From: an uncultured Alteromonadaceae bacterium | Lineage (GTDB): Bacteria > Pseudomonadota > Gammaproteobacteria > Enterobacterales > Alteromonadaceae | Reading direction: 5' to 3' | DNA: 64,000 bases | Assembly: GCA_947501935.1 (NCBI GenBank) | Contig: CANMXU010000019.1 | Location: 34,675-98,674, forward strand | Shown here: piece by piece, positions 7,562-21,091 of the stretch | Position numbering within the stretch: the stretch's first letter is position 1 | Layout of the letters: every line of letters begins with the position of its first letter | Notes under the pieces: model-generated | What the model was told of the DNA's origin: nothing | What the model saw: the letters and a program-made list of their open reading frames with translations, nothing else | Database searches by the model: none | Program-made: the position numbers and the translations under genes

Positions 7562-9220
7562 TTGCTAAACCTCACCTTTGTAAATCAATATATTGCTAAT
7601 CTTCCTAGCGATAACTTAACAGAAAATTATCCACGCCAAGTTGAGCATGCCGCTTATTCAGTAGCAACACCTATTAAGGTCGCGAAGCCACAACTTATTG
7701 CCTTTAATGAAGACGTGGCCAACATGCTCGACTTTTCATTTGATGACTACACACCGGCAGAACTGGCTGAGGTACTTACCGGCAATAACTTAACCGAGAG
7801 CATGCAGCCATATGCAATGTGTTATGGCGGCCATCAATTTGGCAACTGGGCGGGGCAACTAGGCGATGGCCGAGCAATTAACTTAGGTGATGTATTAACC
7901 GAAAACTATGGTCATAAAACCATTCAATTAAAAGGTGCTGGCCCTACGCCCTATTCTAGAACCGCAGACGGCTTAGCGGTATTGCGCTCGTCTATTCGTG
8001 AATTTTTATGCTCTGAGGCAATGTATCATTTAAATGTGCCGACCACGCGCGCATTAAGTTTATGTTTAACCGGTGATAAAGTGCGCCGCGATATGTTTTA
8101 CGATGGCAACGCTAAATATGAGCTTGGCGCTGTGGTATGTCGAGTCTCTTCCTCTTTTACCCGTTTTGGCAGTATGCAACTAGCCGCCAATAGAGGCGAT
8201 GGCGCTTTACTACAAGCCCAAGCACAATATTGTATTAAGGCTGATTTTGCTCACCTACTAGTGAATAGTGATAACCAAGAGCAAGAGTTTAGCGCTGAAG
8301 TTTATGCCAACTGGTTTGAAGAAATTTGCCAACGTACCTGTAAATTAGTGGTTGATTGGATGCGTATCGGTTTTGTTCATGGCGTATTAAATACCGATAA
8401 TATGTCGATACTTGGCGAAACCATCGATTTTGGCCCTTACGGTTGGGTGGATGACTTTGACCCGAACTGGACACCAAATACCACCGACGCTCAAGGAAAA
8501 CGCTATCGTTTTGGCGCACAAGCACAAGTGTGCCGTTGGAATTTATGTCAATTAGCCAATGCAATTTACCCGCTAATAAAAGACGCGAAACCACTGCAAA
8601 AGTGCATCGATGACTTTACCGATAATTATCAGCAACAATGGGCTGAGATGATGACGGAAAAATTGGGTTTTGAGCAATATATCGAATCTAGTGACCAAGC
8701 AATTTTCACCCAGCTAGAAAACTTACTCGCCAGCGTAGAAACTGACATGACCTTATTTTACCGCAAGTTAGCTAGCTTTAACGTTACCGTAGAAAGCGCG
8801 GCTGAAAGCCAAATCCCTGCTAAAGCCCAAGCAGCAACTAACGATAAACTCGCCCACTTTCATGACTGTTATTATCAACCTGAGCAATTAACAGCAGAAT
8901 ACCAAAACAACTTAAATCTATGGCTAACAAGCTATAGTGACCGCTTACTTAGTCAAAATAAATCAGACATTGAAGGCTTTGATAATAATGCTCGTATTAA
9001 AAAAATGAATGCGGTTAATCCTAAATATGTCCTAAGAAATTATCTTGCTCAACAAGCCATTGATAAAGCAGAGCAAGGGGATTTTAGCGAAATTCATACC
9101 TTACAGAAAATTTTACAACACCCTTACGATGAACAACCTGAATTTGAACAATACGCGCAAAAGCGCCCTGAATGGGCAAGAAATAAAGCCGGTTGTTCAA
9201 TGCTTTCATGTAGCTCTTAA
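7562..9220 (+). CDS. selO: Protein adenylyltransferase SelO (YdiU family)
   Basis: SelO is a pseudokinase-fold enzyme that AMPylates proteins of redox homeostasis. Conserved blocks are seen: CYGGHQFGNWAGQLGDGR, LKGAGPTPYSRTADG, VHGVLNTDNMSILG, DFGPYGWVDDF and the C-terminal CSMLSCSS, where Cys stands where some homologues have selenocysteine. No ATG lies at the N-terminus. Two in-frame TTG codons compete; TTG 7562 is preferred because AAGAGAG (7547-7553) lies 8 bp upstream, whereas it is too close to TTG 7556. This gives 552 residues. A possible Fur box lies upstream and a long palindrome follows before trhO. Confidence 0.93.
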   Translation: MLNLTFVNQYIANLPSDNLTENYPRQVEHAAYSVATPIKVAKPQLIAFNEDVANMLDFSFDDYTPAELAEVLTGNNLTESMQPYAMCYGGHQFGNWAGQLGDGRAINLGDVLTENYGHKTIQLKGAGPTPYSRTADGLAVLRSSIREFLCSEAMYHLNVPTTRALSLCLTGDKVRRDMFYDGNAKYELGAVVCRVSSSFTRFGSMQLAANRGDGALLQAQAQYCIKADFAHLLVNSDNQEQEFSAEVYANWFEEICQRTCKLVVDWMRIGFVHGVLNTDNMSILGETIDFGPYGWVDDFDPNWTPNTTDAQGKRYRFGAQAQVCRWNLCQLANAIYPLIKDAKPLQKCIDDFTDNYQQQWAEMMTEKLGFEQYIESSDQAIFTQLENLLASVETDMTLFYRKLASFNVTVESAAESQIPAKAQAATNDKLAHFHDCYYQPEQLTAEYQNNLNLWLTSYSDRLLSQNKSDIEGFDNNARIKKMNAVNPKYVLRNYLAQQAIDKAEQGDFSEIHTLQKILQHPYDEQPEFEQYAQKRPEWARNKAGCSMLSCSS

Positions 9221-9252
9221 TAACCTACTAACCACCGGGCAGCTCAATTACT

Positions 9253-9298
9253 CATTTTAACAACATATGTGACATATCTAACGTTTGTTGTTAAAATG
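9253..9298. repeat. Long palindrome between selO and trhO
   Basis: CATTTTAACAACA (9253-9265) and TGTTGTTAAAATG (9286-9298) form a 13-bp perfect stem around 20 bases that contain a small inner palindrome ATGT-g-ACAT. No T-run follows. It may be an mRNA hairpin, a weak terminator for selO or a dyad operator upstream of trhO. Confidence 0.7.
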
Positions 9299-9357
9299 CG
9301 CGCCACTTTTAATCTACAGCACCGTATTTACGTTACGGTTAGCTCAATGGGTAAGCA

Positions 9358-10407
9358 ATGACCAACTCTAAAAATCAAGACCAGCAAACTAATACCGAAC
9401 AAACTAGTACCGAACAAGAAAGCACCGAGCAAACTGTTGTTTGTGCACTTTATAAATTTGTTCGTTTAGAAAACTATCAAAACTTAAAAGCCCCTTTACT
9501 CAGCCATATGGAAAACCAGCAAGTAAGAGGTACACTTTTATTAGCTCACGAAGGTATTAACGGTACCGTAGCTGGCTCTCAAGCAGGTATTAATTCTGTA
9601 CTTGAGTTTTTACAAAACGATGAACGTTTATCTCCAATTTCATATAAATTTTCTTATCATCAAAACAATCCTTTTCAACGCACAAAAGTGAAGTTAAAAA
9701 AAGAAATTGTCACCATGGGTGTTGAAGGAATAGACCCTTTACAAGTGGTGGGTACATACGTAAAACCTAAAGACTGGAACGCCCTAATTTCAGACCCTGA
9801 AGTTTTATTAGTTGATACGCGTAACGACTACGAAGTAGAAATTGGTACTTTTGAAAATGCAGTAAATCCCAATACCGAAAACTTTCGTGAATTTCCTGAA
9901 TACGTTAAAAACAACCTAGATAAAAACAAACACAAAAAAGTCGCCATGTATTGTACTGGCGGTATTCGTTGTGAAAAATCAACCGCTTATATGAAAGAGC
10001 AAGGTTTTGAAGAAGTTTATCACCTTGAAGGCGGCATTTTAAAATACTTAGAAGAAGTGCCAAGTGAAGAAACCATGTGGCAAGGCGAGTGTTTTGTTTT
10101 TGACGGCCGCGTTGCGGTTAATCATAACCTTGAACAAGGTAGCTACGACCAATGTTTTGCTTGTCGTCACCCGATCACTGAAGATGAAAAACAAAGCGAC
10201 CTTTATATTAAAGGTATTAGCTGTCCAAAATGTCACGACAAAATGAGCACCGAGCAAAAAGCTCGTTTTGCAGAGCGCCAACGTCAAATGGACTTAGCTA
10301 AAGCCCGTGGTGACAGTCATATTGGCGGTGATATTAAAGACCTTATTGAACAACGCCGTGAGCAGAAAAAAGCTCAACGCGAAAAAGCACAAGCGAATAA
10401 CAAATAG
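9358..10407 (+). CDS. trhO: tRNA uridine(34) hydroxylase (rhodanese family)
   Basis: TrhO (formerly YceA) performs oxygen-dependent hydroxylation of U34 in tRNAs on the way to cmo5U/mcmo5U. The 349-residue protein has the N-terminal alpha/beta domain ([16 protein letters not shown]) and a rhodanese domain with the active-site loop [12 protein letters not shown], then a Cys-rich segment with CFACRHP and CPKCH. The N-terminus carries an extra Gln/Thr/Glu-rich stretch of about 20 residues. The tail is Lys/Arg/Gln-rich, as in relatives. ATG 9358 follows a GGGTAAG-like site. Confidence 0.95.
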   Translation: MTNSKNQDQQTNTEQTSTEQESTEQTVVCALYKFVRLENYQNLKAPLLSHMENQQVRGTLLLAHEGINGTVAGSQAGINSVLEFLQNDERLSPISYKFSYHQNNPFQRTKVKLKKEIVTMGVEGIDPLQVVGTYVKPKDWNALISDPEVLLVDTRNDYEVEIGTFENAVNPNTENFREFPEYVKNNLDKNKHKKVAMYCTGGIRCEKSTAYMKEQGFEEVYHLEGGILKYLEEVPSEETMWQGECFVFDGRVAVNHNLEQGSYDQCFACRHPITEDEKQSDLYIKGISCPKCHDKMSTEQKARFAERQRQMDLAKARGDSHIGGDIKDLIEQRREQKKAQREKAQANNK

Positions 10408-10433
10408 TTAAAATCAGTTTACTATTGATAAGA

Positions 10434-10473
10434 AAAAGCCAGCTAAAACGAATTGTGTTTTAACTGGCTTTTA
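10434..10473. terminator. Bidirectional terminator between trhO and the M28 peptidase
   Basis: AAAGCCAG(C)TAAAAC pairs with GTTTTA(A)CTGGCTTT around a 7-base loop, with A-rich and T-rich flanks. It suits both the + strand trhO and the convergent peptidase gene. Confidence 0.8.
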
Positions 10474-10520
10474 TATTTCTAACTTATCGCTTCTTACTTA
10501 CAACTTATGGCTTTTTACTT

Positions 10521-12155
10521 TTAACGCTTAAATTCAGAGGTTTTACTCCACTTGGGCCAAACATTTTCTTTTGACAATTCATAGCCAATTTCAAAGAAAG
10601 CTTGCATATCTTGCACCGCACCTGAAAGGTCCCAGTCATCACTGTATTCATCACACAGATTGTGATAACACTTAGATAAACGTGCGCCTATTTTTTCTCG
10701 CAGCGCTTTTGTCGCTTCATCTGCTGGCGTTTTACCGCTTTTAGCATAAAGGGCTGGAATGCCAATATTAGCAAAAGCGAAGTGATCTGAACGATAATAA
10801 ATACCTGCTGCAGGACGTGGGTCACCGGCAATCACGCGGCCTTGTTTTTCTGCAGCAACAGTTAAGTAGTTATCAAGCTCTGATTGTCCTAAACCATAAA
10901 CAGAAACATCTTTACTGGCGCCATCTACATTTAAGGCATCCATATTCAAGTTAGCAACCGTTTTTGCTGCTGGAATAATTGGGTTAGCAGCATAAAACTT
11001 AGAACCTAACAAACCTTGTTCTTCAGCAGTTACCGCTAACACAGTAATTGAACGCTCTGGGCGCACTGGCAGTTTTGCAAAAGCTTCGGCTACTTCAATT
11101 AACGCCGCCGTACCTGAGGCATTATCCACCGCGCCGTTATAAATTTGATCGCCGGTTAAACTTTTATCAATACCTAAGTGATCCCAATGCGCTGTATAAA
11201 TAATGTGTTCATCAGCTTTTTTACTGCCCGGCAAGGTGGCAATCACGTTGTATGAAACTGACTCTTTCACGGTATTTTTAATTGTAACCGATGCGGTTAA
11301 ATCACCCATATTCACATGGTAACTACCTTGGGCCGCTTTTGCTTTTGCTTGTTCAAAGTTCAAACCCGCTTTTGCAAATAGCTCTTTGGCAACATCGCTA
11401 TTTACCCAACCTTCAACGGCAACACGACCTTTGTTTTTATCTTCACGAACAAAACCAAACTGCGCACCACTCCATGAATTTTCAACAACTCCCCAACCAT
11501 AAGAGGCAGGCGCAGTTTCATGAATAATAATCGCGCCTTCAGCCCCTTGGCGGCTGGCTTCTTCATATTTGTATGTCCAGCGGCCATAGTAAGTCATGGC
11601 TTTACCATTAAAAATGGCAGGATCTTCTGTGGCAAAACCTGGATCGTTAACCAGCATGACCACTGTTTTACCTTTTACGTCTAAACCTTGGTAATCATTC
11701 CAATTATATTCTGGAGCGTTAACACCATAACCGACAAACACTAACTCAGAGTCTTTTAGCTGCTCTAATTCACTAATGCGGCTAGAGCCCATTACCATTT
11801 CAGGGCCATATTGATAGTCTTTACCGCCAATAGATAAGGTCATATCAGGCGATGCCTCAATAGACACCATAGGCACCGCTTGTAAAAAGCTGTCACCATT
11901 ACCCGGCTTAAAACCAACCGCGGTTAACTGCTCTGTTAAGTAGGCAAGCGTAAGCTCTTCGCCTTTACTTGACGGCGCACGTCCTTCAAATTCATCAGAG
12001 GCAAGTACTTTAATGTGCTCAGCAAGTTGCTCTTTATTAATGCTGTTATAGCTAGCTGCTACATCTGTCGAAGTATTATCTTCAGTAGTACCACAGCCAA
12101 TTAAGACCATTGACGAAACTGAAACAAGCAGAGATAAACCGATTATTTTTTTCAT
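10521..12155 (-). CDS. M28 family metallopeptidase lipoprotein
   Basis: A 544-residue zinc aminopeptidase-type protein. The N-terminus is a lipoprotein signal with lipobox VLIGC (Cys21), so it is membrane-anchored in the periplasm or outer membrane. A PA-like insert (about residues 150-290) precedes the catalytic domain. The di-zinc motifs are in order: YTAHWDHLG, DNASGTAALIE, AEEQGLLGS and YRSDHFAF. Family members release N-terminal amino acids from peptides. ATG 12155 is supported by the lipoprotein signal directly after it. Conserved in marine gammaproteobacteria; the exact specificity is unknown. Confidence 0.9.
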   Translation of the reverse strand: MKKIIGLSLLVSVSSMVLIGCGTTEDNTSTDVAASYNSINKEQLAEHIKVLASDEFEGRAPSSKGEELTLAYLTEQLTAVGFKPGNGDSFLQAVPMVSIEASPDMTLSIGGKDYQYGPEMVMGSSRISELEQLKDSELVFVGYGVNAPEYNWNDYQGLDVKGKTVVMLVNDPGFATEDPAIFNGKAMTYYGRWTYKYEEASRQGAEGAIIIHETAPASYGWGVVENSWSGAQFGFVREDKNKGRVAVEGWVNSDVAKELFAKAGLNFEQAKAKAAQGSYHVNMGDLTASVTIKNTVKESVSYNVIATLPGSKKADEHIIYTAHWDHLGIDKSLTGDQIYNGAVDNASGTAALIEVAEAFAKLPVRPERSITVLAVTAEEQGLLGSKFYAANPIIPAAKTVANLNMDALNVDGASKDVSVYGLGQSELDNYLTVAAEKQGRVIAGDPRPAAGIYYRSDHFAFANIGIPALYAKSGKTPADEATKALREKIGARLSKCYHNLCDEYSDDWDLSGAVQDMQAFFEIGYELSKENVWPKWSKTSEFKR

Positions 12156-12302
12156 TATATTTTTTCATTGATTGAAGATTTGCTATGAGTATAAACGAAT
12201 ATTAAAATATTTTTACGTACTGACTTGTAAAATGGCTGTTATAACAAGAGGCTGCTGCAAACTGAACTTTACAGCGAGGTGAATATAAAGTGCTTTATAA
12301 AA

Positions 12303-12369
12303 GGTCGATGACAAAAATAGCCAAAGAGTGATGACTCATAAGCATGACTTTCAAATGTCACTACCCCTT
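12303..12369. repeat. Hairpin repeat element 1a (degenerate arms)
   Basis: The arms resemble AAAGGGGTCGGTGACA but are decayed (GGTCGATGACA and TGTCACTACCCCTTT). The core, CAAAAATAGCCAAAGAGTG to ATGACTTTCAAAT, is almost identical to element 1b at 12942-13015 and has the same orientation. It lies 13 bp beyond the stop codon of the LEA-like gene and may terminate it. Confidence 0.8.
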
Positions 12370-12382
12370 TACCTTACTTCAT

Positions 12383-12868
12383 TTATAAAGCAGGCTTCTG
12401 ACCAAGAGGAATTACCCCTTCTTGAACAACTGTCAGCGTTGGTACAAAAGGAATGGCAATATCTAATTTTGCCTTTAGTTGGTAGCTGATATCCTGCCCT
12501 TTATTAGACACTAGCGCTTTGATCACTTTAATACCGCCAAACAAACTGGTTGAAACAGGCACCACAAAGCGTGACTCACCAAAAGCTGCTGCGGTTGGAA
12601 TATCAGCAGCCACACCATGCGCTAAACTTTCACCTGCCACATTAAGTTGATAACTAATACCATTAAGCGGTAATTCAAAATTATTAGGGTTAGTAAGTTT
12701 TAAGCCAATTTCAAAGTTTTGCTCGAAGCCATTGGCGGGTAAAACCTTAAAAGAAACCAACTCGACGCTAGGCTCTTCGTAGTCTAGATTCATGGTGGCG
12801 CAACCAGACAAAACAAACAATGTGATCACGAAAATAAAACGTATATTGAGTGCGCTAGCAAGAGTCAT
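12383..12868 (-). CDS. LEA type 2 family lipoprotein (WHy domain)
   Basis: A 161-residue lipoprotein with signal and lipobox VLSGC (Cys23). The mature part is an LEA14/WHy-like beta sandwich: FEIGLKLTNPNNFELPLNGI and LNVAGESLAHGV are typical of these desiccation-related proteins, small envelope proteins of unclear function. AGGAT just before ATG 12868 is a good ribosome-binding site. The gene lies between two copies of the same hairpin element in direct orientation (12303-12369 and 12942-13015), a pattern seen again around an unrelated lipoprotein at 46626. Confidence 0.85.
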   Translation of the reverse strand: MTLASALNIRFIFVITLFVLSGCATMNLDYEEPSVELVSFKVLPANGFEQNFEIGLKLTNPNNFELPLNGISYQLNVAGESLAHGVAADIPTAAAFGESRFVVPVSTSLFGGIKVIKALVSNKGQDISYQLKAKLDIAIPFVPTLTVVQEGVIPLGQKPAL

Positions 12869-12941
12869 TTCTTATCCTCATGGAATGGTTTATTTTAATT
12901 AAGTGCTTTAACTTAAGCCTTAAAGCTAAAAGCTAAAGTAT

Positions 12942-13015
12942 AAAGGGGTCGGTGACAAAAATAGCCAAGGAGTGATGACTCATAAGCATGACTTTTAAAT
13001 GTCACCGACCCCTTT
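12942..13015. repeat. Hairpin repeat element 1b (intact arms)
   Basis: AAAGGGGTCGGTGACA (12942-12957) and TGTCACCGACCCCTTT (13000-13015) are perfect 16-bp inverted arms around a 42-bp core shared with element 1a. A decayed single arm, TGTTACCGACCCATTT, follows at 13039-13054. The arms, not the core, are shared with elements at 46521 and 47337. The 387-bp gap between the LEA-like gene and prfC (12869-13255) otherwise holds only their divergent start regions. Confidence 0.9.
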
Positions 13016-13255
13016 ATTTATAGCAATAACACTAGCATGTTACCGACCCATTTATTTTCTTAATTTCACAAATAAACGATCACATCAAGCAAGTTCAGCC
13101 CAAGCAAAAACAATTTCAATTAAATCCGTCTACAGTCATTACTTTGAGCTGATAGTTCGCTATAATATCGCGCTTTAATTTTTTAATATTTGCCAGAATT
13201 TTGGCAAGTTTTCGGGAAATCCCCCCATTAACTCCAGTTTCAACAGGTAACTAGC

Positions 13256-14836
13256 ATGTCTGTACAACAGCAGGAAGTCGACTTACGTAGAACGTTTGCG
13301 ATTATTTCTCACCCTGATGCGGGTAAAACAACCATTACTGAAAAGGTTTTACTTTTTGGTCAAGCCTTGCAAAAAGCAGGTACGGTAAAAGGTAAAAAAT
13401 CAGGGCAACATGCCAAATCTGACTGGATGGAAATGGAAAAAGACCGTGGTATTTCAATTACTACCTCAGTAATGCAGTTCCCTTACAATGACTGTTTAGT
13501 TAACCTTTTAGATACTCCCGGCCATGAAGACTTCTCCGAAGATACTTATCGTACGCTAACCGCGGTTGACTCTTGTTTGATGGTTATCGACGTGGCTAAA
13601 GGTGTTGAAGCACGTACCATTAAATTAATGGAAGTCACCCGTTTGCGTGATACCCCGATCATCACCTTTATGAATAAAATGGACCGTGATGTTCGTGACC
13701 CAATGGAAGTGATGGACGAAGTTGAAGACGTTTTAAAAATAAAATGTGCCCCTATTACTTGGCCAATTGGCATGGGTAAAGAATTTAAGGGTGTGTATAA
13801 CATTTTAACTGATGAAGTCTTTTTATATCAGTCAGGTCTTGGCCATATGATCCAAGAAAAGCGTGTCATTAAAGGCTTAGACAACCCAGAACTAGATAAA
13901 GTGATTGGTAGCTACGCTGAAGATTTACGTGAAGAGCTTGAACTAGTGGTTGGCGCATCACACGAGTTTAACCAAGAAGAATTTTTAAAAGGCGAATTAA
14001 CGCCGGTATTTTTTGGTACTGCATTAGGTAACTTTGGCGTTGACCATATGCTAGATGGTTTAACGAAATGGGCACCTAAGCCATTACCACGCTTAACCGA
14101 TACCCGTGAAGTAAAAGCCGAAGAAGAAAAATTCACTGGTTTTGTTTTTAAAATTCAAGCCAATATGGATCCGAAACATCGTGACCGTATCGCCTTTATG
14201 CGTATTTGTTCAGGCAAGTATGAAAAAGGCATGAAAATGAAACAAGTACGTATAGGTAAAGATGTAAAAATTGCCGATGCAGTAACCTTTATGGCGGGCG
14301 ATCGCTCTAATGTTGAACAAGCTTATGCTGGTGATATTATTGGTTTACATAACCACGGTAGCATTCAAATTGGTGATACCTTTACCGCTGGCGAAAACAT
14401 GAAGTTTAGCGGTATTCCAAACTTTGCGCCGGAAATGTTCCGCCGTATTCGTTTACGGGATCCGTTAAAAGCTAAGCAATTGCAAAAAGGCTTAATTCAG
14501 CTTTCTGAAGAAGGCGCAGTACAGGTATTCCGCCCAATGGCGAACAACGACATGATCGTTGGCGCGGTTGGTGTGCTACAGTTTGAAGTAGTCGTACAAC
14601 GCTTAAAAACTGAATACAACGTTGATGCGATTTATGAGCCGATTAGTGTTGCTACGGCGCGCTGGTGTACCTGTGATGACGAACGTACGCTTGAGCAGTT
14701 TACTAAGAAAGCATCAGATAACTTAGCGTTAGATGGTGGCGATAACTTAACCTATATTGCGCCAACTATGGTGAATTTGTCGTTGGCGCAGGAGCGTCAT
14801 CCAAACATCACCTTCCACAAAACACGTGAGCACTAA
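13256..14836 (+). CDS. prfC: Peptide chain release factor 3
   Basis: RF3 is a translational GTPase that removes RF1/RF2 from the ribosome after termination. The G1 motif [10 protein letters not shown]3 DTPGHEDF and G4 NKMDRD are present, followed by domain II and the C-terminal domain with [14 protein letters not shown] and LQFEVV. The length of 526 residues is standard. ACAGGTAAC before ATG 13256 is the likely ribosome-binding site. It stands alone, and a large inverted repeat follows. Confidence 0.97.
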   Translation: MSVQQQEVDLRRTFAIISHPDAGKTTITEKVLLFGQALQKAGTVKGKKSGQHAKSDWMEMEKDRGISITTSVMQFPYNDCLVNLLDTPGHEDFSEDTYRTLTAVDSCLMVIDVAKGVEARTIKLMEVTRLRDTPIITFMNKMDRDVRDPMEVMDEVEDVLKIKCAPITWPIGMGKEFKGVYNILTDEVFLYQSGLGHMIQEKRVIKGLDNPELDKVIGSYAEDLREELELVVGASHEFNQEEFLKGELTPVFFGTALGNFGVDHMLDGLTKWAPKPLPRLTDTREVKAEEEKFTGFVFKIQANMDPKHRDRIAFMRICSGKYEKGMKMKQVRIGKDVKIADAVTFMAGDRSNVEQAYAGDIIGLHNHGSIQIGDTFTAGENMKFSGIPNFAPEMFRRIRLRDPLKAKQLQKGLIQLSEEGAVQVFRPMANNDMIVGAVGVLQFEVVVQRLKTEYNVDAIYEPISVATARWCTCDDERTLEQFTKKASDNLALDGGDNLTYIAPTMVNLSLAQERHPNITFHKTREH

Positions 14837-14869
14837 ATTTGGCGTTGTAAATTTCGTTTTATCGGCATT

Positions 14870-14928
14870 ATTTTAATCTTTTTGTTTGTCACTTAGTGAA
14901 CTAAGCTCCTACACAAAAAGATTAAAAT
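14870..14928. repeat. Large inverted repeat after prfC
   Basis: ATTTTAATCTTTTTGT (14870-14885) and ACAAAAAGATTAAAAT (14913-14928) are perfect 16-bp arms. The loop contains a second stem, CTTAGT-GA-ACTAAG. Pairing continues imperfectly outside (CGTTTTATCGGC against GCTTTGCTAAAAC). It could terminate prfC transcription or be a dispersed repeat; A/T-rich stems without a clear single T-tract argue for a repeat. Confidence 0.7.
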
Positions 14929-15103
14929 GCTTTGCTAAAACATCATTTACTTAGCCAAATGATATAAAGTACTTTTATAAAGACAAAAATTAAATTAATT
15001 AGCGGTGAAAAGTTGCCTCTTTCTCACCACTAATTCGCTCAAGCACAATGCGCACAAATGAAGCGATAATTGTGCTAAATAGCAAAGAGAATGAGAAGAC
15101 GAA

Positions 15104-16867
15104 ATGAATATTAAAAATATATTAGCTGAAAGAGTCGTTACTGCCATGGTAGCAGCCGGTTTACCAGAAGATACAAATCCAGCGGTAAGCCTTTCTAGCC
15201 GACCAAATTTTGGTGATTACCAAGCCAATGGCGTAATGGGCGCAGCTAAAAAATTAAAAACCAACCCACGCGAATTAGCCAGCAAAGTGGTTGAACATTT
15301 AGAGCCTTTACTAATAGAAAGCGGCATTGCTGAAAAAATTGAATTGGCTGGCCCTGGTTTTATTAATATTCACCTTGATCAAAGCTGGTTAGCAGCGCAG
15401 TTAGCTAATATTCGCGGCGATGAAAAATTAGGTGTTGCTCAGCGTGGCAGCGAAGGCCAAGCCAAAGTTCAAAACGTTGTTGTTGACTACTCTGCGCCAA
15501 ACCTTGCCAAAGAAATGCACGTTGGCCACTTACGCTCAACCATTATTGGTGACGCAGTTGTGCGCGCATTAGAGTTTCGTGGCGACAAAGTTATTCGTCA
15601 AAATCACATGGGCGACTGGGGCACACAATTTGGTATGTTATTGGCGCATTTAAGCGATAAGCTTAGCACCAATGAAGTGGCTGAAACTGCCCTTGCCGAT
15701 TTAGAGAACTTCTATCGTGAAGCAAAAATTCGTTTTGACGACGAAGAAGGTTTTGCCGACCGCGCCCGTGATTTCGTGGTTAAACTACAAGGCGGCGACA
15801 AAGACTGCTTAGTTTTATGGAAACTGTTCATCGACATTTCTATCAAACACAGTGAGGACATTTATGAAAAATTAAATGTAACCCTTACTCGTGACGATAT
15901 CATGGGTGAAAGTGCTTACAACCCAGACTTGCCAAAAGTGATTGACGAGTTAATGGCGAAAAATATTGCCGTTGAAGACCAAGGCGCACGTGTAGTATTT
16001 ATTGAAGAAATGGCCAATAAAAATGGCGACCCTTCAGTATTTATCGTGCAAAAATCTGGCGGCGGCTACTTATACGCCACTACCGATTTATCAGCCTGTC
16101 GTTACCGTAGCGGTGAATTAAATGCCGATCGCATTATTATTTTCACCGACGCGCGCCAAGCACTGCATTTCCAACAAGTGGAAATGGTTGCCCGTAAAGC
16201 TGGCTTCTTACCAGAGCACGTTGGTTACGATCACTGTCCATTTGGCATGATGATGGGTGACGACGGCAAGCCGTTTAAAACCCGTACTGGCGGCACCATT
16301 AAATTGGCGGAGTTATTAGACGAAGCAGTAAGCCGTGCTAGCGATTTAATTGCTGAGAAAAACCCAGATTACAGCCCAGAAAAATTGAGCGAAATTGCCG
16401 AAAAAGTAGGTATTGGCGCAGTTAAATTTGCTGATTTATCGAAAAACCGTACCAGCGATTATATTTTCAACTGGAAAAGCATGCTTAGTTTTGAAGGTGC
16501 TACCGCGCCATACTTACAATACGCTTATTCTCGTATTCAAAGTATTTTCAATAAAGCAGAGGTTAAGCAACCAATTATTGGAAACATCAATATTGCTGTG
16601 CCACAAGAAAAAGCACTCGCGTTAAAGTTAATACAACTTGAAGATGTTATTGACGCGGTGATCAGCGAATGTACACCTAACTTGTTATGTAACTATTTAT
16701 ACGAACTAGCTAGCTTGTACATGACCTTCCACGAAGCCTGCCCAATTTTAAAAGACGGCATTTCTGATGATGTTAAGCAATCGCGTTTAGCACTTTGCGC
16801 CCTAATTTCTGACACCTTAAAACAAGGTTTAGATATTTTAGGCATTGAAGTAATGGAAAGAATGTAA
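15104..16867 (+). CDS. argS: Arginyl-tRNA synthetase
   Basis: A class I synthetase charging tRNA-Arg. The N-terminal Add-1 domain is followed by the HIGH-type motif [11 protein letters not shown], the Arg-specific [11 protein letters not shown], and later [11 protein letters not shown] in the KMSKS region. The anticodon-binding domain ends LGIEVMERM, the usual ArgS C-terminus. The length of 587 residues is normal. ATG 15104 is preceded by GAGAATGAGAAG, which contains purine-rich ribosome-binding material. A terminator follows at 16910-16943. Confidence 0.98.
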   Translation: MNIKNILAERVVTAMVAAGLPEDTNPAVSLSSRPNFGDYQANGVMGAAKKLKTNPRELASKVVEHLEPLLIESGIAEKIELAGPGFINIHLDQSWLAAQLANIRGDEKLGVAQRGSEGQAKVQNVVVDYSAPNLAKEMHVGHLRSTIIGDAVVRALEFRGDKVIRQNHMGDWGTQFGMLLAHLSDKLSTNEVAETALADLENFYREAKIRFDDEEGFADRARDFVVKLQGGDKDCLVLWKLFIDISIKHSEDIYEKLNVTLTRDDIMGESAYNPDLPKVIDELMAKNIAVEDQGARVVFIEEMANKNGDPSVFIVQKSGGGYLYATTDLSACRYRSGELNADRIIIFTDARQALHFQQVEMVARKAGFLPEHVGYDHCPFGMMMGDDGKPFKTRTGGTIKLAELLDEAVSRASDLIAEKNPDYSPEKLSEIAEKVGIGAVKFADLSKNRTSDYIFNWKSMLSFEGATAPYLQYAYSRIQSIFNKAEVKQPIIGNINIAVPQEKALALKLIQLEDVIDAVISECTPNLLCNYLYELASLYMTFHEACPILKDGISDDVKQSRLALCALISDTLKQGLDILGIEVMERM

Positions 16868-16909
16868 CTAAGACAAGCTTATAACTGAAAGTTAGCAGCT
16901 TTAAGCTAA

Positions 16910-16943
16910 AAAAAGCCGAGATTATTTAAACAATCTCGGCTTT
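16910..16943. terminator. Terminator between argS and the methyltransferase gene
   Basis: AAAAAGCCGAGATT and AATCTCGGCTTTTT form a 14-bp stem with T-tracts for both strands. It serves the convergent pair argS (+) and the methyltransferase (-). Confidence 0.88.
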
Positions 16944-16959
16944 TTCATTTAGCTTAAAG

Positions 16960-17616
16960 CTATCGGTTAATAGCAGAAAAAATTGCCACACAACCAACAA
17001 CTTCTATTTTAACCTCAGAAAAATGAGTATTCAACGCCACTTCTAAGCTAGCTAAATCATCATCTTGATTGCTAAAAATACCTTTGCGGTTATATAAATT
17101 CATTAGCTTTTGGGCGCAGTAATTGGCGGTAATGCCTTTACCTAAAATAGTACTACCAAATAGCACGCCACCGTCATTTAGCACCGCTTTTAAGTTGCTA
17201 AATACAAGTGACTTATCGCTCATATCACCCGGCAAACAATGCAGTAAATAATTAATGCTAATTGAATCAAACTTTTTACCATTTAGCCCTAAAGTTTGAA
17301 AAATATCACCTTGATATAGTTCCGGTTTAAAATGCCTAACGGCTTTACCAGCCGCTTGTAAGCTATTTTCATTTAAATCTAATAACGCTAGACGGCGATT
17401 AATATTGCTTAAATAGCGCTTTAAATAATAGCCAGTACCAACACCAACATCTAAATGATTAGTTGAAGCTAAGTGGTGAAATTGCTTGGCGATTAATCGC
17501 GTTGGACACTTCCACAAAAAGTGGTTCGAAAAACCTAATACCCAAAGATCATAAATCGACAGCACGTTTTTCGAATATACCGCTTGACCGGCGACCACGG
17601 CTTTTTGATTATTCAT
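16960..17616 (-). CDS. Class I SAM-dependent methyltransferase, substrate unknown
   Basis: A 218-residue Rossmann-fold methyltransferase. Motif I is LDVGVGTGYYLKRY (about residues 55-68); an acidic residue after the next strand is in LALLDLNENSL; motif III-like GDIFQTLG and motif IV ISINYLLHCLPGDM follow, then LNDGGVLFGSTI. It has no signal peptide. The neighbours, argS and an exported beta-galactosidase, give no clue to the substrate. Small-molecule methylation is the usual role for this type. Confidence 0.8.
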   Translation of the reverse strand: MNNQKAVVAGQAVYSKNVLSIYDLWVLGFSNHFLWKCPTRLIAKQFHHLASTNHLDVGVGTGYYLKRYLSNINRRLALLDLNENSLQAAGKAVRHFKPELYQGDIFQTLGLNGKKFDSISINYLLHCLPGDMSDKSLVFSNLKAVLNDGGVLFGSTILGKGITANYCAQKLMNLYNRKGIFSNQDDDLASLEVALNTHFSEVKIEVVGCVAIFSAINR

Positions 17617-17878
17617 TGCTTGTTATCAATCATTTTTACAACATCCTTATTAAGCTCATCAGCCTTACATACCTTTATATAACACAGGTATGGCTGTAGC
17701 GATTAACGTATTAATTTTGCCTACTTGTATAATTTACCTGAAATTCTTTTATTTTCAAATAATTAAATAATCCAGCTTATATTTATGGCTATTGAAAAAT
17801 AGTATTTATGAATATAGTATTAATCAGACAATAGGCGTAAACACTATCTTAGCTCATTAAAACTTCAGCAATTTATAG

Positions 17879-21091
<3,213 letters not shown>

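Noticed and set aside
12303..13015. Integron gene cassette with attC sites
   Set aside because: The arms lack the GTTRRRY/RYYYAAC core sites and no integrase was found; a REPIN-like element fits better.
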